Shown: positions 33,715-42,224 of the stretch, in pieces
Position numbering within the stretch: position 1 is the stretch's first letter
How the letters are laid out: each line of letters begins with the position of its first letter
From: Nocardioides sp. Kera G14
GTDB lineage: Bacteria; Actinomycetota; Actinomycetes; Propionibacteriales; Nocardioidaceae
Direction: 5' to 3'
DNA: 64,000 bases
Assembly: GCF_020715565.1 (NCBI RefSeq)
Contig: NZ_CP085839.1
Coordinates: 2,728,001-2,792,000 of the forward strand
Program-made: the position numbers and the translations under genes
The notes under the pieces: generated by a model
The model's input: the letters and a program-made list of their open reading frames with translations, nothing else
The model's database searches: none
Told to the model about the DNA's origin: nothing

Positions 33715-35366
33715 GAGGCGTCGCCCAGGTCCTGCGTCGTGGCGGTCTGATGCTGCCCGCCGACATCGACGAGCTGACCCGCCAGTACGGCGACGGCGAC
33801 CGGCTGCGCCAGCACGTGATCGGCCACGGCCGGGTCACCGAGTTGCAGTTCGCCCAAGCCCTTGCCGACCAGCACGGGCTCATCTTCGTCGACCTCGCCG
33901 CGCTGACCCTGGATCCCCGGGTCGTCGGGATCGTTCCGCCGGCGCTGTGCCGCCGACGCAGGGTGATGCCGGTGGCCAGCACCGGCGACCGGCTGACGCT
34001 CGCGATGGTCGATCCCAGCGACATCCTCGCGATCGACGACGTCGCCAGCGTGACCGGGCTGATCGTGCGCCCGGTGGTGGCGACCGAGACCGCCATGAAC
34101 CAGGCGATCAGCCGCTACCTGCGCTCCGACACCGAGCTCTCCCAGATCTCGGCCGCCCTCGAGCAGTCGGCCGCGCCGACGGAGATCAACGAGACGGCCG
34201 ACGACCCCGACGCCCCGGTGGTGCGCTTCGTCAACCTCCTGATCGACCAGGCGATCTCGGACCGAGCCTCCGACATCCACGTCGAGCCGACCGGGTCCGA
34301 GCTCAAGGTGCGGCTGCGGATCGACGGCGTCCTGCACGAGATGCAGAGCGCGGATCGCAGCATCATGGACGGCGTCATCAGCCGGCTCAAGATCATGAGC
34401 GAGCTCGACATCGCCGAGCGACGCAAGCCGCAGGATGGCCGGCTCTCGGTCAAGCACGAGGGACGCACCGTCGACCTGCGCGTCGCCACCCTCCCCACCG
34501 TGTGGGGCGAGAAGGTGGTCATGCGGATCCTCGACCACTCCAGCGAGGCCCGTCGCCTACGCGACCTCAACCTCTCGCCGTCCAACCTCAAGCGCTACAC
34601 CGAGGCGATCAACCGGCCCTTCGGCATGATCCTCGCGACCGGTCCGACGGGTTCGGGCAAGTCGACCACGCTCTATACGACACTCGCTGAGATCGCGAAG
34701 CCGGAGCTCAACGCGATCACCGTCGAGGACCCGGTCGAGTACCGGCTGGCCGGCGTCAACCAGATGCAGGTCAATCCGAAAGCCGGCCTGACCTTCGACA
34801 ACGCGCTGCGGGCCATCCTGCGGTCGGACCCCGACATCCTGCTCGTCGGGGAGATCCGCGACCGCGAGACCGCCACCATCACGGTGGAGGCCTCACTCAC
34901 CGGCCACCTGGTCCTGTCGACCCTGCACACCAACGACGCGCCCAGCGCGATCAGCCGACTCACCGAGATCGGCGTCGAGCCGTACCTCGTCGGCACCTCG
35001 CTCAACGCCGTCGTCGCCCAGCGGCTCGCCCGCCGGCTCTGCATGCGATGCCGCGAGCAGTACGCCCCTGAGCCCCAGGTGCTCGAGGCGGTCGGTCTCT
35101 CGGTGCCGCGCGACGAGGACATCGTCCTGTACCGGGCGGTGGGTTGTACGTTCTGCTCCGGTACGGGCTACCGGGGCCGTGTGGCCCTGCATGAGGTCAT
35201 GACGCTCACCCCCGAGATCGAACGGCTCGCCATCCTGCGCTCTCCATCGGCGGAGCTGCGCAAGACCGCCATCGAGGACGGCATGGTGCCGTTGCGCGAG
35301 GACGGTTTCGGCAAGGTGCTCGACGGCATCACCACACTGGAGGAGGTACTCCGTGTCGCAAACTGA
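33711..35366 (+). CDS. pilB: Type IV pilus extension ATPase PilB
   Basis: This is a 551-residue GspE/PilB secretion ATPase. The N-terminal MshEN-type domain spans ~1-140. Then come DIHVEPTGSELKVRLRIDG, Walker A GPTGSGKSTTLY, the Asp box (VEDPVEYRL), Walker B DPDILLVGEIRDRET and the His box HLVLSTLHTNDA. Two zinc CxxC pairs, CMRC and CTFC, near the C-terminus are specific to PilB/GspE. It powers pilin polymerisation. The start overlaps pilO by 4 bp. Confidence 0.95.
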   Translation: MRGVAQVLRRGGLMLPADIDELTRQYGDGDRLRQHVIGHGRVTELQFAQALADQHGLIFVDLAALTLDPRVVGIVPPALCRRRRVMPVASTGDRLTLAMVDPSDILAIDDVASVTGLIVRPVVATETAMNQAISRYLRSDTELSQISAALEQSAAPTEINETADDPDAPVVRFVNLLIDQAISDRASDIHVEPTGSELKVRLRIDGVLHEMQSADRSIMDGVISRLKIMSELDIAERRKPQDGRLSVKHEGRTVDLRVATLPTVWGEKVVMRILDHSSEARRLRDLNLSPSNLKRYTEAINRPFGMILATGPTGSGKSTTLYTTLAEIAKPELNAITVEDPVEYRLAGVNQMQVNPKAGLTFDNALRAILRSDPDILLVGEIRDRETATITVEASLTGHLVLSTLHTNDAPSAISRLTEIGVEPYLVGTSLNAVVAQRLARRLCMRCREQYAPEPQVLEAVGLSVPRDEDIVLYRAVGCTFCSGTGYRGRVALHEVMTLTPEIERLAILRSPSAELRKTAIEDGMVPLREDGFGKVLDGITTLEEVLRVAN

Positions 35367-36486
35367 CCTGGACGCGATCCTGGCCGAGGCAGCACGAGAG
35401 GGCGCCTCGGACGTGCACTTCGTCGCTGGTACGCCGCCGCTGGTCCGGCTCAACAGTGCGCTGACCCCGGTCCGCGGCTGGGAGGAGGCGACCCTCCAGC
35501 CGGCGTGGCTCGAGGAGCAGCTGATCGGCGCGATGACCGCCCACCAGCGTCAGGAGTACGTCGACACCGGCGAACTGGACATGCCGTACTCGCTGGCCGG
35601 CACCGGCCGTTTCCGGGTCAACGTGCACCGTCAGCGAGGCACCGTCGCAGCCGCCTTCAGGTTGGTCCCCACGAGCCTGCCGGCGCTGGAGCAGCTGGGT
35701 GTCCCCGAGGTGGCCCGTACGCTCGCGCTGCAGCCGCGCGGCCTGGTGCTGGTCACCGGCCCGACCGGGTCGGGCAAGTCGACGACGCTGGCAGCGATGG
35801 TCGACATCGTCAACCGCGAGAAGGCGGTGCACATCGTCACGATCGAGGACCCGATCGAGTACCTGCACCGCAGCAAGAAGGCGCTGGTCACGCAGCGCGA
35901 GGTCGGCAGCGACACCCGCTCGTTCTCCGAGGCCCTGCGCCGGGTCCTGCGCCAGGACCCCGACGTCATCCTCATCGGTGAGCTCCGCGATCGCGAGACG
36001 ATCGAGATCGCCCTCACCGCCGCGGAGACCGGCCACCTGGTGCTCGGCACGCTGCACACCCAGGGCGCCGCCTCCACGATCAACCGCATCATCGACGTCT
36101 TCCCCGGCGACCACCAGGCGCAGATCCGGATCCAGTTGGCCGACACCCTCCAGGGGGTGATCAGCCAGACCCTCCTGCCCCACGCCGGTGGGCACGGCCG
36201 GGTGGTGGCGACCGAGGTGATGGTGCGCACCACCGCGGTGGCCAACCTCATCCGGGAGGGCGACGTCGCCCAGCTCTACTCGGTGGTCCAGACGGGGTCG
36301 GCGCTGCAGATGCACACCCTCGACCAGGACCTGCGGCGCCTGGTCGGCGAGGGACGGCTGGACCGCGACGAGGCGGCCGCTGTGATGGTCGACGCCTCGG
36401 CGCTGCTCGGCATAGGCGGGCGGGCGAGCGCCGCCTTCGGTGACGAGTGGGCCGAGCCGGCAGGCGACGCCTCGCGGCGCTGGTGA
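35353..36486 (+). CDS. pilT: Type IV pilus retraction ATPase PilT
   Basis: This is a 377-residue PilT. SDVHFVAGTPPLVRLNSAL is the N-terminal PAS-like part, followed by Walker A GPTGSGKSTTLAAMVD, IEDPIEYLH, Walker B DPDVILIGELRDRET, the His box HLVLGTLHTQGAASTINRIID and FP(G)DHQ, with the QTLLPH region where PilT normally has the AIRNLIRE motif; here NLIREGDVAQLYSV follows. There are no zinc cysteines, separating it from PilB. GTG 35353 overlaps pilB by 14 bp. Its presence implies retractile pili and possibly twitching or DNA uptake. Confidence 0.95.
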   Translation: MSQTDLDAILAEAAREGASDVHFVAGTPPLVRLNSALTPVRGWEEATLQPAWLEEQLIGAMTAHQRQEYVDTGELDMPYSLAGTGRFRVNVHRQRGTVAAAFRLVPTSLPALEQLGVPEVARTLALQPRGLVLVTGPTGSGKSTTLAAMVDIVNREKAVHIVTIEDPIEYLHRSKKALVTQREVGSDTRSFSEALRRVLRQDPDVILIGELRDRETIEIALTAAETGHLVLGTLHTQGAASTINRIIDVFPGDHQAQIRIQLADTLQGVISQTLLPHAGGHGRVVATEVMVRTTAVANLIREGDVAQLYSVVQTGSALQMHTLDQDLRRLVGEGRLDRDEAAAVMVDASALLGIGGRASAAFGDEWAEPAGDASRRW

Positions 36487-36493
36487 GGCAGCG

Positions 36494-37726
36494 ATGAGCA
36501 CGCTCGAGTTCAGCTATGAGGCGGTCACCACCAAGGGCGGATCGGCGATCAAGGGCACCATGGAGGCGCCCAGCTCCTCGGCCGTCGCGCACAAGCTCCG
36601 CAACCAGGGCCTGATCCCCCTCCGCGTGGCACCGGTCTCCCGGACCGGCCTCAACATGGAGATCAAGATCCCCGGCCTCCAGCGTGGGGTGAAGACGAAG
36701 TCGCTCGCCGTCTTCGCCCGTCAGCTCTCCACCCTGCTCGACGCGGGGCTGCCACTGCTGCGTGCACTGTCCGTCGTCACCGAGCAGACCGAGGACGAGC
36801 GGCTCAAGGAGACCCTCACCACCGTGCACGCCGACGTCGAGGGCGGCGCCTCCTTCTCCGCGGCCCTGGCCCGCCACACGCGGGTCTTCCCGCCCCTGAT
36901 GATCAACATGGTCCGCGTCAGCGAGATGGGCGGCTTCCTCGCGCGCTCGATGCGATCGATCGCCGACACCTTCGCCGGCGAGGTCGAACTGCGCCAGAAG
37001 GTGCGCGGCGCGATGACGTACCCCGTCGTAGTCGCCTGCGTCGCCGCCGTGGCCGTGATCGTGATGATGCTCTTCGTCGTGCCGGTCTTCGAGCGGATGT
37101 TCGACAGCATGGGCGCCGCCCTGCCGCTGCCCACGCGGATGCTGATCGCGGTCTCCCACAGCATGGTGTGGGTGCTGCCGCTGCTCATCGTGGCGGCCGT
37201 CGGCGGTGGCATCTGGTGGGCCCGGCACCGCTACGACGACGCCGTACGCCGCCGGATCGATCCTCTGAAGCTGCGGCTGCCGGTCTTCGGCTCGCTCAAC
37301 CAGAAGATCGCCATCTCCCGCTTCGCCCGCAACCTCTCCATGATGCTGAGCGCGGGCGTGCCCATGCTGCAGGCGCTCGCCGTGGTCGGCCAGGCCGCGA
37401 ACAACACGGTCGTCGCCGCCGCCGTCGAGGACGTCCGCTCCTCCATGTCGCGCGGCCGCTCCTTCTCCGCCCCGCTGGCCAGCCACCCCGTCTTCCCCAG
37501 CATGGTCGCCCAGATGGCCGCCGTCGGGGAGGAGTCGGGCTCGTTGGGCCAGATGATGGACTCGATCGGCGACTTCTACGACAAGGAGGTCGAGACCGCC
37601 GCCGACCAGCTCTCGGCCAGCATCGAGCCGCTGATGATCGTCGTCCTCGGCGTGGTGATCGGCGGCATGGTCATCGCGCTCTACCTGCCGATGTTCTCCC
37701 TCTACGCCAACCTCCAGAAGAGCTGA
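36494..37726 (+). CDS. pilC: Type IV pilus inner-membrane platform protein PilC
   Basis: This 410-residue GspF/PilC protein has two repeats of the T2SSF domain: FARQLSTLLDAGLPLLRALSV in the first, FARNLSMMLSAGVPMLQALAV in the second. Spans lie near YPVVVACVAAVAVIVMMLFVVPVF, MVWVLPLLIVAAVGGGIWW and PLMIVVLGVVIGGMVIALYLPMF. It couples PilB/PilT rotation to pilin insertion. It is the last gene of the cluster and is followed by a perfect long palindrome. Confidence 0.94.
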   Translation: MSTLEFSYEAVTTKGGSAIKGTMEAPSSSAVAHKLRNQGLIPLRVAPVSRTGLNMEIKIPGLQRGVKTKSLAVFARQLSTLLDAGLPLLRALSVVTEQTEDERLKETLTTVHADVEGGASFSAALARHTRVFPPLMINMVRVSEMGGFLARSMRSIADTFAGEVELRQKVRGAMTYPVVVACVAAVAVIVMMLFVVPVFERMFDSMGAALPLPTRMLIAVSHSMVWVLPLLIVAAVGGGIWWARHRYDDAVRRRIDPLKLRLPVFGSLNQKIAISRFARNLSMMLSAGVPMLQALAVVGQAANNTVVAAAVEDVRSSMSRGRSFSAPLASHPVFPSMVAQMAAVGEESGSLGQMMDSIGDFYDKEVETAADQLSASIEPLMIVVLGVVIGGMVIALYLPMFSLYANLQKS

Positions 37727-37734
37727 CCCTCCGG

Positions 37735-37778
37735 GGGTGAATGGTTCCGGCACCCCTGGGTGCCGGAACCATTCACCC
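37735..37778. repeat. Intergenic palindrome, copy 1 (perfect), bidirectional terminator candidate
   Basis: Perfect 21-bp arms, 37735-37755 and 37758-37778, are separated by two bases. The arm starts GGGTGAATGGTTCCGGC and ends ACCC. It sits between the convergent stops of pilC and the DUF559 gene. Two more copies occur at 38763 and 42171. Confidence 0.9.
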
Positions 37779-37787
37779 ACCACGCTC

Positions 37788-38711
37788 CTAAGCAGCGAGG
37801 GGGACCCCAAGCCGCTTCAGATCCCGCGCAATCACCTCGGGTGTGTCGCGCAGCTCCCGGGACGTGCAGCGGATGATCACCCGTCCGTCCGCGCTGAGGG
37901 CGCGCTGACGGGCGAGGTCGTCCTCCCACTGCTCGACCTCCATGTGGAAGGCGCCGTCGACCTCGAGGACCAGAATCCGCCCGTCCGACAGCGGCCATTC
38001 ACAGTCAGTGAAGCGGACCCGGCCATCGGCGTCCCGCCGCTTCACCTGGCGAAGCGGCTCGGTGATCCCGAATTTCTTGCAGAGACGCGCAACGTCGAGC
38101 TCCGACACTGACTGGATCCCGCCGCCGAACTCCTCCAAGGCCCGGCGCATCACCGGCGCACGGCGGATCCGCCCGAGTGCTTCGAGCTCCGTCAGCAGCT
38201 CGGGCGCAGTCGCGAGCCGTTGCTGGATCGTCGCAGCCAGGATTCCGAGGGCGGATCGCTCGCTCCGCTCCTCGGCCGCGAAGAGCAGCACCGCCGCGCG
38301 CGGTCGACAGGTGGGCACGTCGATCTCGGTCGACTGGAGGTTGGGCAGGTCGCGTTTGGAGCGGACGAACCGATAGCCCTCGAGCCGTCGCGGCAAGTTG
38401 CGCGAGTACGGCACCAACACCGTGATCACGTCCCTGTCCCAATTGCGGAGGCCACCCAGCGTGGCGGCATGGACTCCGGCGATCAGTGACTCCTCCCCGC
38501 CGTGCAGCACGCCGAGCCAGAGCCGCTGTTCGTGGGTCAGCTCACCGGTGAATGTGGCGATGACCTTGGGGCCAGCGAACTGCCACTTCTCGGAGCGAAC
38601 GCGATGGAGGACAGCGTGCGGGGCGAGCCCAGCCTGCGTCAGCTGGCGTCGGGTGATCAGCCCGCCCTGTGCCTTCGCGATGCTCCGCCACGTCTCAGAG
38701 GCCTTCTCCAT
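37788..38711 (-). CDS. AbiEi-like antitoxin domain plus DUF559 endonuclease-like domain protein
   Basis: This is a 307-residue protein from ATG 38711. The N-terminal winged-helix part (GGLITRRQLTQAGLAPHAVLHRVRSEKW, then WLGVLHGGEESLIAGVHAATLGGL) is typical of the AbiEi-type antitoxin N-terminal family. The C-terminal ~100 residues (ILVLEVDGAFHMEVEQWEDDLARQRAL) resemble DUF559/Vsr-like PD-(D/E)XK nucleases, with the E-x-D pair kept. Such fusions are common single genes in actinobacteria. No toxin is adjacent, so a toxin-antitoxin role is not supported. Function unknown. Confidence 0.8.
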   Translation of the reverse strand: MEKASETWRSIAKAQGGLITRRQLTQAGLAPHAVLHRVRSEKWQFAGPKVIATFTGELTHEQRLWLGVLHGGEESLIAGVHAATLGGLRNWDRDVITVLVPYSRNLPRRLEGYRFVRSKRDLPNLQSTEIDVPTCRPRAAVLLFAAEERSERSALGILAATIQQRLATAPELLTELEALGRIRRAPVMRRALEEFGGGIQSVSELDVARLCKKFGITEPLRQVKRRDADGRVRFTDCEWPLSDGRILVLEVDGAFHMEVEQWEDDLARQRALSADGRVIIRCTSRELRDTPEVIARDLKRLGVPLAA

Positions 38712-38762
38712 GGCCGAAAGGGTGCATGAATCTTCGGATTCGAGCTGACGGCCATCCACAGG

Positions 38763-38820
38763 CCCGCTTGGGTGAATGGTTCCGGCAGCTATGGGTGCCG
38801 GAACCATTCACCCAAGCGGG
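38763..38820. repeat. Intergenic palindrome, copy 2 (25-bp arms)
   Basis: Perfect arms, 38763-38787 and 38796-38820, have an 8-nt loop. The core GGGTGAATGGTTCCGGCA is identical to copy 1, extended outward by CCCGCTT/AAGCGGG. It lies between the start region of the DUF559 gene and the stop of the FUSC gene, both on the minus strand, so here it would act as the FUSC-gene terminator. Confidence 0.9.
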
Positions 38821-38822
38821 GG

Positions 38823-39926
38823 TCAGCGCAGGGTCGGGAGGGCGTCGGTCGCCTCGAACTGCCCCATGCCGGTCATCTGGAGCAGGTCGACGGTGACGGC
38901 TCGGATCTGCAGGAGCACACCCTCGGCGTTGATCACCTCGGTGCGGCCGACCTCTGCGGTGTCCTGGCCGATCGCGAGGAGCTCGTCACGGACACCCTCG
39001 GGCATCCGGTTCTCGGCGAACTCCTGCGCCACATGCCGGGTCGCGACGGCGAGGCGGTCGGCGAGCTCCGCATACGCCTCCGGGACCGGCTGCCCCCGAT
39101 AGGCCGCGACGGCGACCTGACGCACCAGGACCCGGGTCGAGCGCAGCGCACGGTCGAGCGGCTCGACCATCTCACTCATCGCCCGGACGTGGCCGCGGTG
39201 TCGCAGCCGGAAGGGTGAGGAGGCCACGACCGCCATGCCCTCGTCGGCCGCCGCGTGCAGCTCACGGACCAGCGGGTCGGTGGAGCGCGCGTCCTTCAAC
39301 ACGGCCATGCCGTGCACCGCGTCCGCATCCCGCATCACGTCCGCAGCCGCCGTGAGCAGCGTCGCCATCTTCCGTACGACGACAGCCGCCTGTTCCCGGG
39401 GACGCCGCAACGGTGCCGCCGGGACGATCGTGGCCGCCACGAGAGCCACCGCTCCACCGACGAGCGCGTCGGTCCAGCGGGTCCAGGCGGTGCCGGAGCC
39501 GGGCACCATCGCGGTCACGAAGATGCCCTGCACCGCCGCCTGGTTGACGAAGAGCTGACCGCCGTCGGCGAAGAGCGCGATCGACATCCCCAGCGCGACG
39601 ATCAGCGTGATCTGCCACGCGCCGGCGCCGAGCCAGGCGACCAGCAGGTCACCGAGCAGCACCCCGAGCGCGACACCCAGAGTGACCTCCGCGACCCGGC
39701 GGAGGCGTTGGCCGTAGGACGTGCCGAGCGAGACCACTGCGGCCACCGCCGCGAAGACCGGTGCCTTGTGCTGCAACAGCTCGTGCGCGACGAGCCACGC
39801 CACGCCGGCCGCGACGGCACACTGCGCCACCTGCCACCGGCGGGCCCGCCAGCGCGCGACTGCCCGCCGCCACCGCGGACCGATTGTTGCCCGCCGGGCC
39901 CTTGGGACGACTTTCGATGCGCTCAT
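38823..39926 (-). CDS. FUSC/aromatic acid exporter family membrane protein
   Basis: This is a 367-residue protein. The N-terminal half has about six hydrophobic spans (CAVAAGVAWLVAHELL, APVFAAVAAVVSLGTSYGQRLRRVAEVTLGVALGVLLGDLL, ITLIVALGMSIALFA, VQGIFVTAMVPGSGTAWTRWTDALVGGAVALVAATIV) typical of FUSC/ArAE proteins. The C-terminal half is helical and cytoplasmic. These proteins export aromatic acids or affect the envelope. Its start overlaps the DNA methyltransferase stop by 4 bp. Confidence 0.85.
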   Translation of the reverse strand: MSASKVVPRARRATIGPRWRRAVARWRARRWQVAQCAVAAGVAWLVAHELLQHKAPVFAAVAAVVSLGTSYGQRLRRVAEVTLGVALGVLLGDLLVAWLGAGAWQITLIVALGMSIALFADGGQLFVNQAAVQGIFVTAMVPGSGTAWTRWTDALVGGAVALVAATIVPAAPLRRPREQAAVVVRKMATLLTAAADVMRDADAVHGMAVLKDARSTDPLVRELHAAADEGMAVVASSPFRLRHRGHVRAMSEMVEPLDRALRSTRVLVRQVAVAAYRGQPVPEAYAELADRLAVATRHVAQEFAENRMPEGVRDELLAIGQDTAEVGRTEVINAEGVLLQIRAVTVDLLQMTGMGQFEATDALPTLR

Positions 39927-41098
39927 GTCACTCCGTCCCCGGCATCACCAATGGGTCCGCAGAACCGCTCCTCCAGTCCGCCACCGATCGTCGCGTCGAC
40001 CGCCCGGAGACGGGTGCGCGTGATGTCGGCGACGGTGGCGAGTCCGGCGGTCGCGGCGCGAGAGCCCGCCCGCACCGGCACCCCGACATCCACCGAGACG
40101 CAGGTCCGCGTGCCGCCGTCGGTGGCGTTGGCCAGCGCGACCGCATGGCCCGTCGTCCCCGAGCCGGCGAAGAAGTCCAGCACCCGGCAGTCGCTCGGCA
40201 TGGTGTCGAGCAACCGAAGGATCAACCCGGTCGGCTTCGGTGTCTCGAAGATGTGACCGCACATTGCCTTGAGCTCCGCCACGGCCGAGTCCGTCGACCC
40301 CACTTCCGACGCAAGCCAGATGGTGCGCATCTTCTTGCGGCGCGGACCACCGCCATGGGCGGTCTCCAGCCAGTCCTTCTGGAAGACGTCCACCCGCTCA
40401 CCGAGCACTCCGGTGATCCGACGACAGACCAGATCCTCGGCGCGCGCCGAGATCAACGGAGCCGACCAGCGCCACACGGCCGGTGCACCATCACCGAAGA
40501 CCGGCTTGATCTCGACCGCTCCCTCGAACGGCTCCACCGAGACCCGCCCGGAATCAGGCGAGCCCCAGATCGCGAAGTGCAACGTCGGCGCGGAGATCGG
40601 GTTGAAGCGCTTGTTGGTGTTGCGGAGCGGGAGGTGCCGATAGCGCCGATCGCCTTGCAGATAAGGGAAATCAGCCTCATCCACCAAGGAGGCCGACGAC
40701 GCCTCCAGCGCACACACCGAGGCCGAGCGAGCGAAGACCAGGAGATATTCATGCGACGTCGCGAAGCCCCGCCCGAGCTGGCGGCCCTTGGGGTTGAGGT
40801 TCACCACGACTTGGGCGAGGAAGTTCCCGCGACCGAAGACCTCGTCCATCAGCAGCCGCAGCGAGGCCTGCTCGTTGTCGTCGATCGACACCGCGATCGC
40901 CCCCGACTCCGCGAGTACGCGACGCGCCTCGAGGAGGCGAGGACGCATCATCCCGACCCAGTCGGAGTGGCGGTCGACGTACGCGAAGCCGTTGCCGGTG
41001 TTGTAGGGCGGGTCGATGTAGATCAGGTCGAACGAGCCGTCGGAAAAACCGCTCAACACGGCGAGGTTGTCACCCTCGATGAACGTGTTGGTCTGCAC
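39923..41098 (-). CDS. Site-specific DNA methyltransferase, beta class, orphan
   Basis: This 391-residue methyltransferase has catalytic motif IV DPPYNT (29-34) before the AdoMet motif I DFFAGSGTTGHA (308-319), the order of beta-class N6-adenine/N4-cytosine enzymes such as type III Mod. The target region between them contains ATSHEYLLVF and LRNTNKRFNP. It is shorter than most type III Mod subunits and has no Res or other endonuclease gene beside it. The likely product is N6-methyladenine in a specific site, with an epigenetic rather than restriction role. Coupled to the FUSC gene. Confidence 0.9.
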   Translation of the reverse strand: MQTNTFIEGDNLAVLSGFSDGSFDLIYIDPPYNTGNGFAYVDRHSDWVGMMRPRLLEARRVLAESGAIAVSIDDNEQASLRLLMDEVFGRGNFLAQVVVNLNPKGRQLGRGFATSHEYLLVFARSASVCALEASSASLVDEADFPYLQGDRRYRHLPLRNTNKRFNPISAPTLHFAIWGSPDSGRVSVEPFEGAVEIKPVFGDGAPAVWRWSAPLISARAEDLVCRRITGVLGERVDVFQKDWLETAHGGGPRRKKMRTIWLASEVGSTDSAVAELKAMCGHIFETPKPTGLILRLLDTMPSDCRVLDFFAGSGTTGHAVALANATDGGTRTCVSVDVGVPVRAGSRAATAGLATVADITRTRLRAVDATIGGGLEERFCGPIGDAGDGVT

Positions 41099-41123
41099 AC
41101 GACGACCCTAATCGGGCAGGCGC

Positions 41124-41579
41124 CTACTCCGGCGGCGGACCCGCGACAACGGCGACGGTGGTCGTCGGGGTCGTGCAGCCCGACGCATCGGGCGAGGGCG
41201 AGGCCTGGACCACGACGCCGTCGAAGGAGTGGAAGACGACAGCGTCGGTCGGTGCGCCGCAGCCGACCGAGACGATCGAGGCGAAGAGGTCCTGGCCGGC
41301 CGCTGGCTTGGCCGACGCGAAGGCCGCCGAGAGCTTGGCCTCGAGTGGGCCCGTGAACTGCGCGGCGTATTCGTCGCGCGAGGCCGGCGTCTGCAGCCAG
41401 GTCAGGGCCGAGGCCGCCGTACCGCCGGCGCCCTTGGCCGAGACCAGGTCCAGGACCTTGTAGGACGTCGCCGCGGAATCGTCCTGCGAGCCGCCGGAGC
41501 CCGAGCCGGAGGAGCCGCACGCCCCGACCGAGAGCACGAGGGGCAGGGTGATCAGGGCCAGGAAACGACGGTGTTTCAT
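41124..41579 (-). CDS. Uncharacterised small lipoprotein
   Basis: This is a 151-residue secreted lipoprotein: signal MKHRRFLALITLPLVLSVGAC with lipidated Cys21, a Gly/Ser linker, then a small domain with a Cys pair (SVGCGAP, SGCTTP) that could form a disulfide. No family is recognised. It is divergent from the mug-like gene. Confidence 0.7.
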   Translation of the reverse strand: MKHRRFLALITLPLVLSVGACGSSGSGSGGSQDDSAATSYKVLDLVSAKGAGGTAASALTWLQTPASRDEYAAQFTGPLEAKLSAAFASAKPAAGQDLFASIVSVGCGAPTDAVVFHSFDGVVVQASPSPDASGCTTPTTTVAVVAGPPPE

Positions 41580-41585
41580 AGTCCC

Positions 41586-42170
41586 GTGACCCTAGCCCGG
41601 ACCTTCACCAGAGCTGAACTGGATAAGTTCCGAGACGCCGAGGTGCCCGACCTGATCGGTCCCGGTCTCAAGCTGCTCTTCGTCGGGATCAACCCGGGCC
41701 TGTGGACCGCGGCGACGCAGACCCACTTCGCGCACCCGGGCAACCGCTTCTACCCCGCGCTGCGGATGGCCGGGATCATCTCGCGCGACATCCCGTCCAC
41801 CGGCATGACGGACGCGGATCGCGAGCACCTGATCGAGCGCGGCATCGGGATCAGCAACGTCGTCCACCGCGCGACCGCTCGGGCGGATGAGCTCACCCGC
41901 GAGGAGTACGTCGACGGCGGCGCGCGGCTGCAGGAGCTGGTCCGCCGGATCGAGGTCCCGGTGGTCGCGATCGCGGGGATCGGCGCCTACCGCTCGGCGT
42001 TCCGGCTGCCCACGGCACTGCCCGGCCTGCAGCCTCCGGGCGTCACCGAGGAGTGGGGCGGCGCCGAGATCTGGGTCGTGCCGAACCCCAGCGGCCTCAA
42101 CGCCCACGAGACGGTCGCCACGTTGGCGGCGAAGTACGCAGAGCCGGCGCGCGCGGCGGGCATCCTCTAG
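41586..42170 (+). CDS. mug: Mismatch-specific uracil/thymine DNA glycosylase (Mug)
   Basis: This 194-residue protein of the Mug/TDG family has the catalytic loop LFVGINPGLWTAATQTHFAHPGNRFYPAL, with Asn in GINPG as in Mug, and the second motif VVPNPSGLNAH that inserts into the mismatch. It removes uracil, ethenocytosine or thymine from mismatches with guanine. The GTG at 41586 fits the family N-terminus; upstream frame sequence is antisense to the lipoprotein gene. Confidence 0.92.
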   Translation: MTLARTFTRAELDKFRDAEVPDLIGPGLKLLFVGINPGLWTAATQTHFAHPGNRFYPALRMAGIISRDIPSTGMTDADREHLIERGIGISNVVHRATARADELTREEYVDGGARLQELVRRIEVPVVAIAGIGAYRSAFRLPTALPGLQPPGVTEEWGGAEIWVVPNPSGLNAHETVATLAAKYAEPARAAGIL

Positions 42171-42224
42171 CCCGAGGGTGCATGGTTCCGGCACCCAGAG
42201 GTGCCGGAAGCATTCACCCGCGGG
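42171..42224. repeat. Intergenic palindrome, copy 3 (diverged)
   Basis: Arms around 42176-42195 and 42200-42219 match copies 1 and 2 except for two positions, plus an outer CCCG/CGGG. The TGA of the enoyl-CoA hydratase gene (42216-42214) lies inside the right arm. It separates convergent stops, as copy 1 does. Confidence 0.85.

Noticed and set aside
37788..38711. Toxin-antitoxin module
   Set aside because: Only the AbiEi-like N-terminal domain is present, fused to DUF559; no toxin gene is next to it on either side.
37735..42224. Mobile element or genomic island bounded by the palindromes
   Set aside because: No integrase, transposase or target duplication is seen, and the genes between are chromosomal types with normal composition; the palindromes are better explained as repeated terminators or REP-like elements.
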